A stretch of DNA of 64,000 bases. Source: Pseudomonadota bacterium. GTDB lineage: Bacteria > Pseudomonadota > Gammaproteobacteria > Burkholderiales > Burkholderiaceae_C. The position numbers and the translations under genes are program-made. The notes under the pieces were generated by a model that saw nothing but the letters and a program-made list of their open reading frames with translations, did not search any database and was not told where the DNA came from. Below, one piece after another: positions 15,887 to 26,133 of this stretch. The DNA lies in the NCBI GenBank assembly GCA_018241225.1, contig JAFEEG010000020.1, forward strand, positions 29,353 to 93,352, given 5' to 3'. How positions within the stretch are numbered: the first letter of the stretch is position 1; the number at the start of each line of letters is the position of its first letter.

Positions 15887-16855
15887 ATGGCGCTGTTGGG
15901 CATCAGGCGCTTCGCCCAATCGCTCTCGGCCATCGTGATGATGGCCGCGCTGTTGTTGACGGTCTGGGCCGGCCCCGCCCTCGCGCAGGGCCTGCTGCCC
16001 GTGCCCGCGCTGGCGGCGCGAGTCATCGACCAGACCGGCACGCTCGATGCCGGCCAGCGCCAGGCGCTGGAGGCCAAGCTCGCCGCCATCGAGACCGAGA
16101 AGGGCTCGCAGGTGGTGGTGCTGATGGTGCCCACCACGCAGCCCGAGGACATCGCCAGCTACGCCAACCGCGTGGCCAACCAGTGGAAGATCGGCCGCAA
16201 GGCGGTGGGCGACGGCGTGCTGGTGATCGTGGCCAAGGACGACCGGCGCATGCGCATCGAGGTGGCCAAGACGCTGGAAGGCGCCATTCCGGACATCATG
16301 GCCGCGCGCATCATCGACAACGCGATGAAGCCGCGCTTCAAGCAGAACGACTTTGCAGGCGGCCTCGGCGCGGCGGTCGACCAGCTCGGCGCGCTGATTC
16401 GCGGCGAGGCCCTGCCGCCGGTGCAGCAGCACCCAAGCGGCACGTTCGAGAACGGCGGCGACTTCGACTGGGGCACGCTGGGCATCTTCCTGTTCTTCGG
16501 GGTGATCGTGCTGGGGCGCGTGCTGCGCGGGGTGTTCGGCAACAAGCTGGGCGCGCTGGCCACCGGCGCGGCCACCGGCGGCATTGCCTTCTTCATCACC
16601 ACCACCATGTGGGTGGCCATTGCGGCAGGCATCGTGGGCCTGATCTTCACGCTGATCTCCAGCGCCTTCGTGGGCATTCCCACGCTGGGGCGCGGCGCGC
16701 GCGGCGGCGGCTGGGGCGGTGGCTTCCCTGGCGGCGGCGGTGGCTGGGGCGGCGGCGGTGGCGGTGGCTTCGGTGGAGGCGGCGGTGGTGGCGGCGGCTT
16801 CAGCTCCGGCGGTGGCGGCGACTTTGGTGGCGGCGGCGCCTCGGGCGACTGGTAG
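15887..16855 (+). CDS. TPM-domain membrane protein (YgcG family) with glycine-rich tail
   Basis: 322 residues. A signal peptide ends near GPALAQG, followed by a periplasmic TPM domain (about 40-165: VIDQTGTLDAGQRQALEAKL and SYANRVANQWKIGRKAVGDG). Then come hydrophobic helices at roughly 195-215 and 230-265 and a C-terminal tail made almost entirely of Gly, Trp, Phe and Ser. TPM domains have been linked to metal-dependent phosphatase activity in a photosystem II repair protein; in bacteria the role is open. The gene is 19 bases after lemA and ahead of a second TPM gene. Confidence 0.92.
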   Translation: MALLGIRRFAQSLSAIVMMAALLLTVWAGPALAQGLLPVPALAARVIDQTGTLDAGQRQALEAKLAAIETEKGSQVVVLMVPTTQPEDIASYANRVANQWKIGRKAVGDGVLVIVAKDDRRMRIEVAKTLEGAIPDIMAARIIDNAMKPRFKQNDFAGGLGAAVDQLGALIRGEALPPVQQHPSGTFENGGDFDWGTLGIFLFFGVIVLGRVLRGVFGNKLGALATGAATGGIAFFITTTMWVAIAAGIVGLIFTLISSAFVGIPTLGRGARGGGWGGGFPGGGGGWGGGGGGGFGGGGGGGGGFSSGGGGDFGGGGASGDW

Positions 16856-16868
16856 CGACAGGCAAGGC

Positions 16869-17405
16869 ATGGCCATGACGATCAATAAGCGCTCCCTCGT
16901 CGGCAAGCTCGCGCGCATCTGGCGGCACCGCTGGACCGACCGCGCCGAAGTCCATCGCGCGCTGCCTCCTGCGCTGCTCGAACGTCTCACGGGCCGCGTG
17001 GCGGCCAGCGAACGCCGACACAGCGGCGAGATCCGCATCTGCGTCGAAGCCGGCCTGCCCAACTCCTACATCTGGCGCAACGCCACGGCACGCGAGCGCG
17101 CGGTGGCCATGTTCGGCAAGCTGCGGGTGTGGGACACGGAGCACAACAACGGCGTACTCATCTACCTGCTGCTGGTGGAGCACGCCATCGAGATCGTGGC
17201 CGACCGCGGCATTGCCCGCAGGGTGAGTGCGCAAGAGTGGAGCGCCATGACCCAGCGCATGAGCAAGGCCTTTCGCGAAGACCGCTTCGAAGACGGGCTG
17301 ACGCAGGCGCTGGCAGAAGTGTCTGCGCTGCTGGTGGAGCACTTTCCGCTGGCACCTGGCGAGCAGGACAGCAACGAACTGCCGGATGCCCCGGTGGTGA
17401 TCTAG
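16869..17405 (+). CDS. Cytosolic/peripheral TPM-domain protein
   Basis: 178 residues, no signal peptide. TPM domain at about 35-165: LTGRVAASERRHSGEIRICV, ARERAVAMFGKLRVWDTEHN and GVLIYLLLVEHAIEIVADRG. It follows the first TPM gene by 13 bases. The three-gene order LemA / membrane TPM / soluble TPM is common, so the products probably work together at the inner membrane. The basic N-terminus (KLARIWRHRWTDR) could favour membrane association. The stop codon overlaps the stop of pdeM on the opposite strand by 4 bases. Confidence 0.88.
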   Translation: MAMTINKRSLVGKLARIWRHRWTDRAEVHRALPPALLERLTGRVAASERRHSGEIRICVEAGLPNSYIWRNATARERAVAMFGKLRVWDTEHNNGVLIYLLLVEHAIEIVADRGIARRVSAQEWSAMTQRMSKAFREDRFEDGLTQALAEVSALLVEHFPLAPGEQDSNELPDAPVVI

Positions 17406-18061
17406 GGCAGCGCCCAGACCGCGTCCCCGCCCACGGCGTAGAAGCGCCGGCCGCCTGCTCCCTGCACGAACCATCCGCCGGTGAATTCGCCAAAGGCCGG
17501 CAGCACGGCTTGCGCGCCTTCCTGCACGAAACAAGGCAGGCGCATGCTGTCGCGCCCGCTGCCGTGCAGGCCGCACACCGGATGAAGATGCCCCGCCAGC
17601 ACGAAGTGCGTCGCGTGCGGCTGGGGATGGTGGCAGCAGGCAAAAGGACCGATGAGCCAGGGTTCGGTGACGATGTCGATGCCAAGGCTGGACGGCGGAT
17701 CGCCGGCCCGGCTGTCGTGGTTGCCGCGCACCAGCGTGCAGGCCAGGTCGCCATGCCGCGCGCGCCAGTCGTCCAGGGCAGAAAGCAACGCAGGCGTGCG
17801 CGCCTGGGCCGCGTGCAGGAAGTCGCCCAGCAGCACCAGGTGACGCACGGCATGCGCCGCGAGCAAGGCATCCAGCCGCCCCAGGTTCTGCGCCGTGGTG
17901 CCGCCCGGCACCGGCTGGCCCAGCGCACGGAAGGTGGCGGCCTTGCCCAAGTGCAGGTCGGCCACGAACAGCACGCCGGCCGCGGGCCAGCAGAGGGCGC
18001 GTTCGGGCAGCAGCAAGAGCCGCTCGCCTGCCCATCGCACTTCGCATGCGCCGTTCGACAT
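17402..18061 (-). CDS. pdeM: Ligase-associated DNA damage response endonuclease PdeM
   Basis: 219 residues from ATG 18061 (MSNGACEVRWAGERLLLLPE); the upstream start at 18085 would overlap the helicase gene. It is a calcineurin-like metallophosphoesterase with all metal motifs present: DLH at 35-37, GD at 79-80, GNHD at 113-116 and GHLH at 157-160. In related bacteria this protein is encoded with a DNA ligase, an MBL-fold exonuclease and an Lhr-like helicase. Here only the helicase adjoins it, 4 bases upstream, and the two should be co-transcribed. The repair role is inferred from context. Confidence 0.88.
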   Translation of the reverse strand: MSNGACEVRWAGERLLLLPERALCWPAAGVLFVADLHLGKAATFRALGQPVPGGTTAQNLGRLDALLAAHAVRHLVLLGDFLHAAQARTPALLSALDDWRARHGDLACTLVRGNHDSRAGDPPSSLGIDIVTEPWLIGPFACCHHPQPHATHFVLAGHLHPVCGLHGSGRDSMRLPCFVQEGAQAVLPAFGEFTGGWFVQGAGGRRFYAVGGDAVWALP

Positions 18062-18065
18062 CGCC

Positions 18066-20615
18066 CTAGTTTGCACCCTGCGCACCGAAGCGCAGGCTCT
18101 TGCGCACTTCGTCCACCTGGCCTGCGTTGATGCTGCCGCCGGCCGCCTTCTCGAGCTGGGCGACCATGCGCGCGATGCGGTCGCCCAGCTTCTCGTTGGT
18201 GAGCTTCTCGCGAAACAGCTCGACCATGAGCGGGAAGGAAAACGGCGTGGGCCGCTCGATCCGGCACATGACCAGTTGCTGTGCGTTCATCCGCCCCAGG
18301 CAGGCCTGCAGGCGGCCGATGTCCAGCTCCTGCGCCAGCAGCTCCTGCTCGGCCTGGGCGAGCAGGCGGTTGTCGGGGTCGTACTTCCTGAACACCTCGT
18401 AGAACAGCGAGCTGGAAGCCTGCAGCTGCCGGTTGCTGCGCTTCTCGCCCGGGTAGCCCTGGAAGATCAGGCCCGACACCCGTGCGATTTCCCGAAACCG
18501 GCGGCGCGCCAGCTCGCTGGCGTTGAGGCTGGCCAGCACTTCGTGCAGCAGGTCGTCCGCGTCCGGCACGCCCTTCAGCGCACGCGGCAGCAACGCCGCC
18601 CAGTCCACCTCCACCGCGCTCAGCAGCTCGAAGCCGTAGTCGTTGAAGGCAATGGAGAAGGTGCGCGGCTCGTGCTGCGCAATGCGCCAGGCCAGCAGGC
18701 TGGCCAGGCCCAGGTGCACCGGCCGCCCGGCAAAGGGATAGACGAACAGGTGCCAGCCTTCGCGCGTCGTCAGGCTTTCGGCCAGCAGGTGCTCGTGCGA
18801 CGGCAGCGCGGACCATTGGCGCTGGAGCTCCAGCAGCGGACGCAGGCTCTGCAGTTCGGGCGAGTCGTAGATGCCCTCCCCGGCCCGGGCCAGTTGCTGC
18901 ACCACTGCGTCGCCCAAGGTGCTGGTGAAGGCCATGCGCCCGCCGCCCCAGCGCGGCACGGCCGGCCGTTGGCCGGCGGCACGGCGAACCTGGGCCGTCA
19001 TGTCGTGGATGCGCACCAGCTCCAGCAGCCGGCCACCGAACAGAAAGCAGTCGCCCGGCTTCAGGCGCGCGACGAAGCTCTCTTCCACGCTGCCGATGCG
19101 CCCACCACTCAGGTACTGCACCGAGATGCTGGCATCGCTCACGATGGTGCCGATGTTCATGCGGTGGCGCCGCGCCAGTCGCGCATCGGGCACGCGCCAC
19201 ACGCCTTGCGCATCGGGCACCACGCGCTTGAAGTCGGGGTAGGCCACGAGCGACGGGCCGCCGCGGCTGACGAAGTCCAGGCACCACTGCCAGGTCGGCG
19301 GCGCAAGGCCCGCATAGGCGGCGGTGCTGCGCACTTCGTCGTACAGCTCGTCGGGCGTGAAGCCTCCGCCCAGCGCCACCGTCACCAGGTGCTGCACCAG
19401 CACATCCAGCGGCTGGTGCGGCGTCTGGCGCGCCTCGATCTGGCCGGCTGCAATGGCGGCGCGCGCGGCGGCACCTTCGATGATCTCGATGCTGTGCGTG
19501 GGCACCATCGTGATGCGCGAAGGCCGGCCCGGCGCATGACCGGACCGGCCCGCGCGCTGCAGCAAACGCGCGATGCCCTTGGCCGAGCCGATCTGCAGCA
19601 CCCGCTCCACCGGCAGGAAGTCCACGCCCAGGTCCAGGCTCGACGTGCACACCACCGCGCGCAAGCTGCCCTTCTTCAGCGCCAGCTCCACCCACTCCCG
19701 CACGGCGCGGTCCAGCGAGCCGTGGTGCAGTGCGATCTCGCCGGCCCAGTCGGGCCGCGCATCGAGCAGGGCCGCGTACCAGATCTCGGCTTGCGAGCGC
19801 GTGTTGGTGAACACCAGCGTGGTGCTGCTGGCCGCAATTTCTTCCACCACCTGCGGCAGCATCGTCACGCCCAGGTGGCCGCCCCAGGGAAAGCGCTCCG
19901 AACGGCCGGGCAGCAGCGAATCGACGATGAGCTCCTTGGGGGTTTCGCCGCGCACGAGCACGCCTTCCGTCGATGCACCCGGGCCGAGCAGTGTTCGCAA
20001 GGCTTCGTCCAGGTTGCCCAGGGTGGCCGACATGCCCCACACCACCAGGTCGGGCCGCCAGCGCCGCAGGCGTGCCAGCGCCAGCTGCACCTGCACGCCG
20101 CGCTTGTTGCCCATCAACTCGTGCCACTCGTCCACCACGACCATACGCACGCCGCGCAACTGGTCCCTGGCATCGGCACGCGAGAGCATCAGCGACAGGC
20201 TCTCGGGTGTGGTGACCAGTGCGGTGGGAAGGCGCTTGTCCTGCGCGCTGCGTTCGGCGGACGAGGTGTCGCCACTGCGTGCGCCGGCCTGCCAGTGCGG
20301 CGCCAGCGACTCCAGCGGCAACTGCAGCGCGCGCAGCGTGTCGGCAGCCAGGGCGCGCATGGGGGTGATCCAGAGCACCTGCAGCGGCGTGGCGGCCGGC
20401 GCATCCGCTGGCGCGCTGCTGCGCTTGCGGGTGCGCGCCGACGCCGACAGCGCCAGCAGTGCGCCAAACCACAATGCATAGGTCTTGCCGGCGCCGGTGG
20501 TGGCGTGCAGCAGGCCGGATTGCCCATTGGCCACGGCGGCCCACACCTCGCGCTGGAAGCCAAAGGGCCGCCAGCCGCGCGCGGCGAACCAGGCGTTGAC
20601 GTCGCTCGCCTTCAT
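18066..20615 (-). CDS. Ligase-associated DEXH-box helicase, Lhr-like
   Basis: 849 residues, superfamily 2 helicase. The Q/N-terminal block is [15 protein letters not shown], Walker A TTGAGKTY at 39-46, motif II DEWH at 162-165, motif III MSATLGN, and motif [19 protein letters not shown]. After the two RecA domains comes the winged-helix and Lhr-core beta-barrel region. The length and DEWH box fit the short Lhr2-type helicase associated with an ATP-dependent DNA ligase. No ligase or exonuclease gene is next to it; upstream is a DUF3617 gene 49 bases away. It probably unwinds DNA in double-strand break or cross-link repair. Confidence 0.9.
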   Translation of the reverse strand: MKASDVNAWFAARGWRPFGFQREVWAAVANGQSGLLHATTGAGKTYALWFGALLALSASARTRKRSSAPADAPAATPLQVLWITPMRALAADTLRALQLPLESLAPHWQAGARSGDTSSAERSAQDKRLPTALVTTPESLSLMLSRADARDQLRGVRMVVVDEWHELMGNKRGVQVQLALARLRRWRPDLVVWGMSATLGNLDEALRTLLGPGASTEGVLVRGETPKELIVDSLLPGRSERFPWGGHLGVTMLPQVVEEIAASSTTLVFTNTRSQAEIWYAALLDARPDWAGEIALHHGSLDRAVREWVELALKKGSLRAVVCTSSLDLGVDFLPVERVLQIGSAKGIARLLQRAGRSGHAPGRPSRITMVPTHSIEIIEGAAARAAIAAGQIEARQTPHQPLDVLVQHLVTVALGGGFTPDELYDEVRSTAAYAGLAPPTWQWCLDFVSRGGPSLVAYPDFKRVVPDAQGVWRVPDARLARRHRMNIGTIVSDASISVQYLSGGRIGSVEESFVARLKPGDCFLFGGRLLELVRIHDMTAQVRRAAGQRPAVPRWGGGRMAFTSTLGDAVVQQLARAGEGIYDSPELQSLRPLLELQRQWSALPSHEHLLAESLTTREGWHLFVYPFAGRPVHLGLASLLAWRIAQHEPRTFSIAFNDYGFELLSAVEVDWAALLPRALKGVPDADDLLHEVLASLNASELARRRFREIARVSGLIFQGYPGEKRSNRQLQASSSLFYEVFRKYDPDNRLLAQAEQELLAQELDIGRLQACLGRMNAQQLVMCRIERPTPFSFPLMVELFREKLTNEKLGDRIARMVAQLEKAAGGSINAGQVDEVRKSLRFGAQGAN

Positions 20616-20664
20616 TCGCAGGGCTGCAGCGCAGGAAGCGGCGCCACGCGCTGTGCTCCGGGCC

Positions 20665-21195
20665 TTACTTCTTGCGGTTCTTCTGCATGGACTGCATGTC
20701 CATGAAGTTCATCGTCTGGCCATTGGGCATGACCATGTCGCCCGGCTTCTGGCCCGCCTTGCACGGCCCCAGCCACTTGGCCTCCACGATTGCCGTGCCC
20801 TTGGCGCGGCCGGCCATGGGCGGCTCGTAGGTGGTGTGCGACTCCATGCGGTAGTTGCTGGAGAAGTCGCCGCTGATCTCGGCATGGCTCGTGAGCGTGG
20901 TGGGCCCCATCTTGCAGACTGAATCGACCACGATCGTGGCGCCTTCCTTGCGCATGTCCTGCTTGGTGCAGGCATCGCGGCTGGCGCCCTGCCCCATCTC
21001 GCGCATGGAGGCATCGGTCTTGGCGTCGATGCACTGCTGAATGACGTGCGGCTTGGCCTGCGCCTCGTCGCCGTGGGCCATGCTCATTTCCCACAAACCC
21101 GGCTTGCGCGGCGGGTAGTCGAGGTTGGCGGCGCCGGCCGAGCAAGCGGCAAGGAGCAGCAGCGCTGCGGCGGGAAGAGACTTGTGCAGGGACAT
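20665..21195 (-). CDS. DUF3617 periplasmic protein
   Basis: 176 residues with a signal peptide ending about CSAGAA (possible lipobox AAC at Cys19). The DUF3617 pattern is visible: [20 protein letters not shown], a first CID motif, then [20 protein letters not shown] and the strand [15 protein letters not shown]. The length is close to the usual 160-180. The function of this common proteobacterial family is unknown. It carries an Asn/Met-rich C-terminus ([15 protein letters not shown]). It is upstream of the helicase on the same strand but probably belongs to its own unit. Confidence 0.85.
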   Translation of the reverse strand: MSLHKSLPAAALLLLAACSAGAANLDYPPRKPGLWEMSMAHGDEAQAKPHVIQQCIDAKTDASMREMGQGASRDACTKQDMRKEGATIVVDSVCKMGPTTLTSHAEISGDFSSNYRMESHTTYEPPMAGRAKGTAIVEAKWLGPCKAGQKPGDMVMPNGQTMNFMDMQSMQKNRKK

Positions 21196-21285
21196 TGGCG
21201 GCTCCGGCAGGCAGTGGTCGTCAAGACCGCGTTCTACCCTGCCTGGCGCGCCGCTGGAATAGGACGATGGCGCTAGCGGGGCTTC

Positions 21286-22449
21286 CTACCAGGGTGTCCA
21301 TTTGGCCGTGCTGGCCGCCGACGCCACCGTGCGCTCGATGAAGCGCACGCCGCGTGCGCCGTCGTCCACCTTCGGATAGTCGGCCAGCAATGGGTCGGCG
21401 GCGCGCCCTTCGATGCGGGCGCGGATGTCCTCGATGACCCCGGCGTAGATGTTGGCGAAGGCTTCGATGAACCCCTCGGGATGACCCGAGGGAATGCGGC
21501 TGGCGCGCTGCGCCGCCGGATGCAGCCAGGGCGCGCCGCGCGTGAAGATGCGCTTGGGCCCGTCGTGCGGATAGTGAACGAGTTGGCTGGGCTGCTCCTG
21601 CCGCCACTCCAGCGTGCCCAGCGTGCCGGACAGGCGCACGCGCAGGTCGTTCTCCAGGCCCGTGTTGATCTGCGATGCAATCAGCACGCCCCGCGCGCCG
21701 CCGGCAAAGCGCAGCAGCATGCTGGCGTCGTCGTCGAGCGCACGACCGGGCACCATGTGCGAAAGGTCGGCGCACAGGCTTTCGATCTTAAGGCCGGTGA
21801 TGCTGGCCACCAGGTTCTCGGCATGCGAACCGATGTCGCCAATGGCACCAGCCGCGCCGCTCTTGGCGGGGTCGGTGCGCCATGCCGCCTGCTTGTTGCC
21901 GCTGGCCTCCAGCTGCGAAGAAAGCCATCCCTGGTTGTACTCGACCACCACCTTGCGCAACTCGCCGAGCTCGCCCGAGCGCACCATGGCCCGAGCCTGT
22001 CGCACCATGGGGTAGCCGGTGTAGTTGTAGGTCACGCCGAATACGGTGCCGTGCTTCTTCACAGCGGCGACCAGCGCATCGGCCTGGTCGCGGGTGTGCA
22101 CCAACGGCTTGTCGCACACCACGTGAAAGCCCGCTTCCACGAAAGCCTGCGCCACCGGAAAGTGCACATGGTTGGGCGTGACGATGGAGACGAAGTCGAT
22201 GCGCTCGTCGGCGGGCCGCCTGAGTTCGTCCGCCAGCAGCGCCTGCCAGTCGCCGTGGTTGCGCTCATCGGCCAGCAGCAGATCGCGCCCCGAGGCCCGC
22301 GCCTTGTCCGGCGTGGACGACAGCGCCCCCGCCACCAGTTCGGCCTTTGCGTCCAGCGCGATCGCATGCCGATGCACCGCCCCGATGAAGGCCCCCTGCC
22401 CGCCACCCACCATGGCGTAGCGCAGCTTGCGAGAAGTAGTTTCAGACAT
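21286..22449 (-). CDS. Gfo/Idh/MocA family sugar/inositol dehydrogenase
   Basis: 387 residues from ATG 22449; starts at 22455 or 22458 would add 2-3 residues. The N-terminal Rossmann fold has [20 protein letters not shown], and the family motif with the catalytic lysine is VVCDKPL near residue 115. The C-terminal alpha/beta domain includes [17 protein letters not shown] with the conserved histidine. It oxidises a polyol or sugar, or reduces a keto-sugar, with NAD(P). It is the last gene of the sugar ABC transporter operon, which suggests it handles the imported sugar. The exact substrate cannot be assigned. Confidence 0.88.
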   Translation of the reverse strand: MSETTSRKLRYAMVGGGQGAFIGAVHRHAIALDAKAELVAGALSSTPDKARASGRDLLLADERNHGDWQALLADELRRPADERIDFVSIVTPNHVHFPVAQAFVEAGFHVVCDKPLVHTRDQADALVAAVKKHGTVFGVTYNYTGYPMVRQARAMVRSGELGELRKVVVEYNQGWLSSQLEASGNKQAAWRTDPAKSGAAGAIGDIGSHAENLVASITGLKIESLCADLSHMVPGRALDDDASMLLRFAGGARGVLIASQINTGLENDLRVRLSGTLGTLEWRQEQPSQLVHYPHDGPKRIFTRGAPWLHPAAQRASRIPSGHPEGFIEAFANIYAGVIEDIRARIEGRAADPLLADYPKVDDGARGVRFIERTVASAASTAKWTPW

Positions 22450-22511
22450 GTGCATCAATCAATGAGGCCGGGAAGCAGAGCCGCGCGAAGCGCAGGCCGT
22501 TCGCAGGCACC

Positions 22512-22597
22512 CGCGGAACTGGCTTTGCCAGGCCGCTGGGTGCGCCCCCGGAGAGGGGGTTGGCGGACCTTGCGAAGCAAGGGTAGCCTGGGGGAGA
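22512..22597 (+). repeat. Comamonadaceae-type intergenic repeat, copy A
   Basis: The block has GCCCCCGGAGAGGGGG (an inverted CCCCC/GGGGG pair), then TTGGCGG, a GCGAAGC stretch and the end AGCCTGGGGG. The same order of blocks is found at 51281-51360. It lies in the gap between the ABC binding-protein gene and the dehydrogenase gene, where it could form an mRNA hairpin that lowers expression of the downstream gene. Confidence 0.6.
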
Positions 22598-22599
22598 AC

Positions 22600-23562
22600 T
22601 TAGAACGGCGAATCGGGGTGGTAGAAGTCCTTCGCGTTGTCCTTGGTGATCAGCACCGACGGAATGATCGTGGTGGCCGGCAGCTTCTCGCCCTTCAGGC
22701 GCGCCTCGGCGGTGAGCTTGATCGCGTCGTAGATGAACTTGGGCGAGTAGCTCACGTCGGCGGTAATGCGCTTGTCCTTGCCGTCCATGATGGTCTTGAC
22801 CATGCCCTTGGCGCCCGCGCCGCCGAAGATGATCTTGATGTCGTCGCGCTTGGCCTGCTCGATGGCCTTGAGCACGCCCACCGCCATGTCGTCGTCGGCC
22901 GCCCAGATGGCGTCGATGCTCTTGAAGCGCGTGAGGTAGTCCTGCGTGACCTTGAAGGCGTCGTCGCGGTTCCAGTTGGCGTACTTGGCGTCCAGCAGCT
23001 TGATGTCAGGATAGCTCTTGAGCACCGAGTTGAAGGCGTCCATGCGCTCGTTGTCCAGCGTGGTGGCAATGCCGCGCAGCGCCACCAGGTTGCCCTTGCC
23101 GCCCATCTGCTTGGCGATGTACTCGGCCGGAATCTTGCCGAAGGCGGTGTTGTCACCGGCCACGTAGGCGTCCTGCGCGCTGGTGTCGGTCAGGCCGCGG
23201 TCCACCACCGTGACGTACGCGCCCTTGGCCTTGACCTGCGCCACCGGCTTGGTCAGCGCGGCCGACTCGAAGGGGAACACCACCAGGGCGTTGATCTTGG
23301 TGACGGTGGACAAGTCCTGCAACTGGTTGGCCTGCTCGGGCGCGTTGGCCGCCGTCTTGATGGTGATCTTCAGGTCCTTGTGCTGCTTCTCCAGGTCCTT
23401 CTTGGCCTGGTTGGCCCAGTAGTTGATGCCGCCCATGAAGCTGTGCGTGGCCGCGGGAATCGACACACCGAGATTGACCTTTTCATCGGCCAGTGCCGGC
23501 AGGCTTGCGAAGGCGGCAGCCGCAACGGCCGTGAGTGCGAGGCGACGGGTGAAGGTTGTCAT
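22600..23562 (-). CDS. Sugar ABC transporter periplasmic binding protein (RbsB-like)
   Basis: 320 residues from ATG 23562. A cleavable signal peptide (MTTFTRRLALTAVAAAAFAS to ALAD) is followed by a two-lobe periplasmic-binding-protein fold of the ribose/galactose class: KVNLGVSIPAATHSFMGGIN, VVFPFESAALTKPVAQVKAK and IWAADDDMAVGVLKAIEQAK. It captures a pentose, hexose or polyol in the periplasm and delivers it to the permease encoded upstream. The gap from the permease gene is 50 bases. An out-of-frame N-terminal extension is not part of the gene. Confidence 0.92.
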   Translation of the reverse strand: MTTFTRRLALTAVAAAAFASLPALADEKVNLGVSIPAATHSFMGGINYWANQAKKDLEKQHKDLKITIKTAANAPEQANQLQDLSTVTKINALVVFPFESAALTKPVAQVKAKGAYVTVVDRGLTDTSAQDAYVAGDNTAFGKIPAEYIAKQMGGKGNLVALRGIATTLDNERMDAFNSVLKSYPDIKLLDAKYANWNRDDAFKVTQDYLTRFKSIDAIWAADDDMAVGVLKAIEQAKRDDIKIIFGGAGAKGMVKTIMDGKDKRITADVSYSPKFIYDAIKLTAEARLKGEKLPATTIIPSVLITKDNAKDFYHPDSPF

Positions 23563-23612
23563 GAGCGTTTGTCTCCAGGTTGAGTTGGTAGGGGAACGGG
23601 AACTCGGTTGGC

Positions 23613-24638
23613 TCATCGACGCCCACGCTGCAGGAACGCGACGATGATGATGACGAAGCCCTGCACCGCCGCATTCAGGTACACGCTGATGATGCTGGTG
23701 AGGTTGAGGATGTTGCTGATGACCGAGAGCAGGATGGCGCCGATCACGGTGCCGGTGATGCTCCCGGCGCCGCCCTTGAGCGCCGTGCCGCCCACGATGA
23801 CCGCGGCAATGGCCTCCAGCTCCCACAGCAGGCCCGTGGTGGGCGACGCAGAACCCAGGCGCGGCACGTACAGCAAGGTGGCAATGCCGACGCACACGCC
23901 CAGCAGCACGTAGGTGAGGATCTTCACGCGGTCCACGCTCACCGCCGCGTAGCGCGCCACCTGCTCGTTCGAGCCGATGGCCTGCACGTAGCGCCCATAG
24001 GCGGTGCGGTTGAGGATGAGCCCGCCCACCACCGCCACGACCAGGAAGATCCACACCGGGATCGGAATGCCGATGACGCTGCCGTAGTAGACCGGCGCGT
24101 ACAAGTCCGACAAGTCGTTGTCGAGCGTGAGCGCACCGCCATCGGCGAAGTACGTGAGATATGCGCGGAAGATGCCCAGGGTGCCCAGCGTGACGATGAA
24201 GGGTTCGATGCGCCCCTTGGTAATGAGCAGACCGTGCGCCAGCCCGAACATCGCACCCAGCACCACGGCAAGCCCTGCGCCCAGCACCACCGCGACGAGC
24301 GGCGAACCGGTGGCGGGGCCGGCCCAGTTGATGAACATGATCACGCTGCCCGCGATCAGCGCGGCCATCGAACCCACCGACAGGTCGATGCCGCCGGAGA
24401 TGATGACAAAGCACATGCCCACCGCGATGATGCCGATGAAGGCGGTGCGCGTGAGCACGTTCATCGCGTTGTCCAGCGTGGCGAAGTCGCTGTTGAGCAG
24501 CGTGCCGGCCACGCACAGCAGCGCCAGGCCGATCACGGGTCCAACGCCGCGCAGGCGCTCGGCCCAGCCGCGTTGAGCGGTGGCTCTGTGCCGTGCGCTG
24601 GCGTCAGTCTGCTGCGACGGGGGCTGTTCCGGTGGCAT
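23613..24638 (-). CDS. Sugar ABC transporter permease (RbsC-like)
   Basis: 341 residues with eight to ten hydrophobic helices and the RbsC/AraH signature [20 protein letters not shown] near residue 80, plus [20 protein letters not shown] late in the protein. It forms the membrane channel of the importer. Its start overlaps the end of the ATPase gene by 35 bases. The N-terminus is polar and Gln-rich ([20 protein letters not shown]), longer than usual; a later start is possible but no clear alternative ribosome site was found. Confidence 0.92.
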   Translation of the reverse strand: MPPEQPPSQQTDASARHRATAQRGWAERLRGVGPVIGLALLCVAGTLLNSDFATLDNAMNVLTRTAFIGIIAVGMCFVIISGGIDLSVGSMAALIAGSVIMFINWAGPATGSPLVAVVLGAGLAVVLGAMFGLAHGLLITKGRIEPFIVTLGTLGIFRAYLTYFADGGALTLDNDLSDLYAPVYYGSVIGIPIPVWIFLVVAVVGGLILNRTAYGRYVQAIGSNEQVARYAAVSVDRVKILTYVLLGVCVGIATLLYVPRLGSASPTTGLLWELEAIAAVIVGGTALKGGAGSITGTVIGAILLSVISNILNLTSIISVYLNAAVQGFVIIIVAFLQRGRR

Positions 24639-26133
24639 GAGCGATCAGCTCCTCTTCTGTCAGTTGGCCTGCATCCAGGGTGCGAACAATTCGGCCTGCG
24701 CGCATCACCGCAACGCGGTGGCACAGGCCGATCAGTTCCATGAGTTCGGACGAGACGACGATCACGGCCAGGCCCTCGCGAGCCATGCGCTGGATCAGGA
24801 AATAGATATCGCGCTTGGCGCCCACGTCCACGCCGCGCGTGGGCTCGTCGAGCACCACCACGCGGGGCTTGGGGTGCAGCACCTTGGCGAGCGCGAGCTT
24901 TTGCTGGTTGCCGCCCGACAGCGAGGACGCCTTCACGTCCAGCGAGCCGGTGCGGATGCCGAACTCCTGCACCGCAGCGGACAGCGCGGCGCGCTCGCCC
25001 TCGGGCTGCAGCCATGGACGGGCATAGCGCTCCAGCGCCATCAGCGTGAGGTTCTCGCGCAGCCCGAAGTTCACGTGCAGGCCCTTGCCCTTGCGGTCTT
25101 CGCTGAGGTAGGTCAGGCCGTGGCGCGCTGCGTCGCGCGGGTTGCGGATCTGCACCTCCTGGCCATGCAGGCGCACCTCGCCGGCACCGGGGCGCAGACC
25201 CATGATTCCCTCGAAGAGCTCGGTGCGGCCCGCGCCGACCAGCCCAGCGAAGCCCAGGATCTCGCCCGGCCGCACCTCGAAGCTGGCTTGCTGCGCCCAG
25301 CCCGGCACGCTGAAGTCGCGCACCTGAAGCGCCGGCGCGGGCGCCGGGTCGACTTCATCGCGCGGCGGATAGAGGTCTGCAATCTCGCGGCCCACCATCA
25401 GGTTGGCCATCTGGTGGCGACTCAGCTCGCGCGTGGGTGCGCGCGCCACGAAGCGGCCGTCACGCATCACGATGACTTCGTCGGTAATGCGCTCGACCTC
25501 GTCCAGCTTGTGCGAGATGTAGACGATGGTCACGCCATCGGCGCGCAGGTGTGCGATCAGTTGAAACAGCCGCTCGGTCTCGCCGGGCGTGAGCGTGGCG
25601 GTGGGCTCGTCCATGACGAGCAGCCGCGCGTTGCGCGCCAGGGCCTTGGCGATTTCGACCAGCTGTTTTTCAGCGACGATCAGGCGGCGCACCTTGGTGC
25701 GCGGTTCGATCGTCAGGCCCACCTGTGCCAGCGCCTGCGCCGCTTCACGCTCCATGCTGCGGTCGTCCAGCCACAGGCCCTTCTTCTTCTCGTGGCCAAG
25801 GAAGATGTTCTGCGCAACGCTCAGGTCTTCGGCCAGGTTGAACTCCTGGTGAATGAGCACGATGCCCAGGTGTTCGGCCGCGCGTGAGTCGGCAAAGGTC
25901 TGCGCTTGCCCGTTGATCCGCACCTCGCCGCCGGTGGGCTGCTCGTAGCCCGACAGGATCTTCATCAGCGTGGACTTGCCTGCGCCGTTCTCGCCCAGCA
26001 GACCGTACACGTGGCCCGGTGCCAGATCGAAGCTCACGCCATGCAGCACCTGCACCGGCCCGAAAGCCTTGACGATGCCCTCGAAGGCCACCGCCACGCT
26101 TCGCTTGACCGCGGGTTGTGCTGCTGCCGTCAT
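24604..26133 (-). CDS. Sugar ABC transporter ATP-binding protein (RbsA/MglA-like, two domains)
   Basis: 509 residues with two fused ABC domains. The first has Walker [18 protein letters not shown], a signature-like [15 protein letters not shown] and Walker [13 protein letters not shown]. The second has [17 protein letters not shown], signature [15 protein letters not shown] and [14 protein letters not shown]. The degenerate first signature and the altered second Walker A are normal for this family. It energises uptake of the sugar bound by the 22600-23562 protein. The start overlaps the stop of the ROK regulator gene by 4 bases (ATGA), so the two are translationally coupled. Confidence 0.95.
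   Translation of the reverse strand: MTAAAQPAVKRSVAVAFEGIVKAFGPVQVLHGVSFDLAPGHVYGLLGENGAGKSTLMKILSGYEQPTGGEVRINGQAQTFADSRAAEHLGIVLIHQEFNLAEDLSVAQNIFLGHEKKKGLWLDDRSMEREAAQALAQVGLTIEPRTKVRRLIVAEKQLVEIAKALARNARLLVMDEPTATLTPGETERLFQLIAHLRADGVTIVYISHKLDEVERITDEVIVMRDGRFVARAPTRELSRHQMANLMVGREIADLYPPRDEVDPAPAPALQVRDFSVPGWAQQASFEVRPGEILGFAGLVGAGRTELFEGIMGLRPGAGEVRLHGQEVQIRNPRDAARHGLTYLSEDRKGKGLHVNFGLRENLTLMALERYARPWLQPEGERAALSAAVQEFGIRTGSLDVKASSLSGGNQQKLALAKVLHPKPRVVVLDEPTRGVDVGAKRDIYFLIQRMAREGLAVIVVSSELMELIGLCHRVAVMRAGRIVRTLDAGQLTEEELIAHATGTAPVAAD

Noticed and set aside
16700-16855. Tandem GGC/GGT-rich stretch as a DNA repeat element
   Set aside because: It is coding: the glycine-rich tail of the TPM protein, a normal feature of the family.
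17158-20544. A 1128-codon minus-strand frame over the helicase gene
   Set aside because: It is a different reading frame of the helicase/PdeM strand with low-complexity Ala/Arg/Gly composition. The 18066-20615 frame contains all helicase motifs.
22449-22458. Longer N-terminus for the Gfo/Idh gene
   Set aside because: Two or three additional residues with no support either way; the shorter methionine start was kept and the alternative noted.
22600-24516. A 638-codon minus-strand frame suggesting a fused permease-binding protein
   Set aside because: Only its second half is the binding protein; the first half is the permease gene read out of frame. Signal peptide and start at 23562 show two separate genes.
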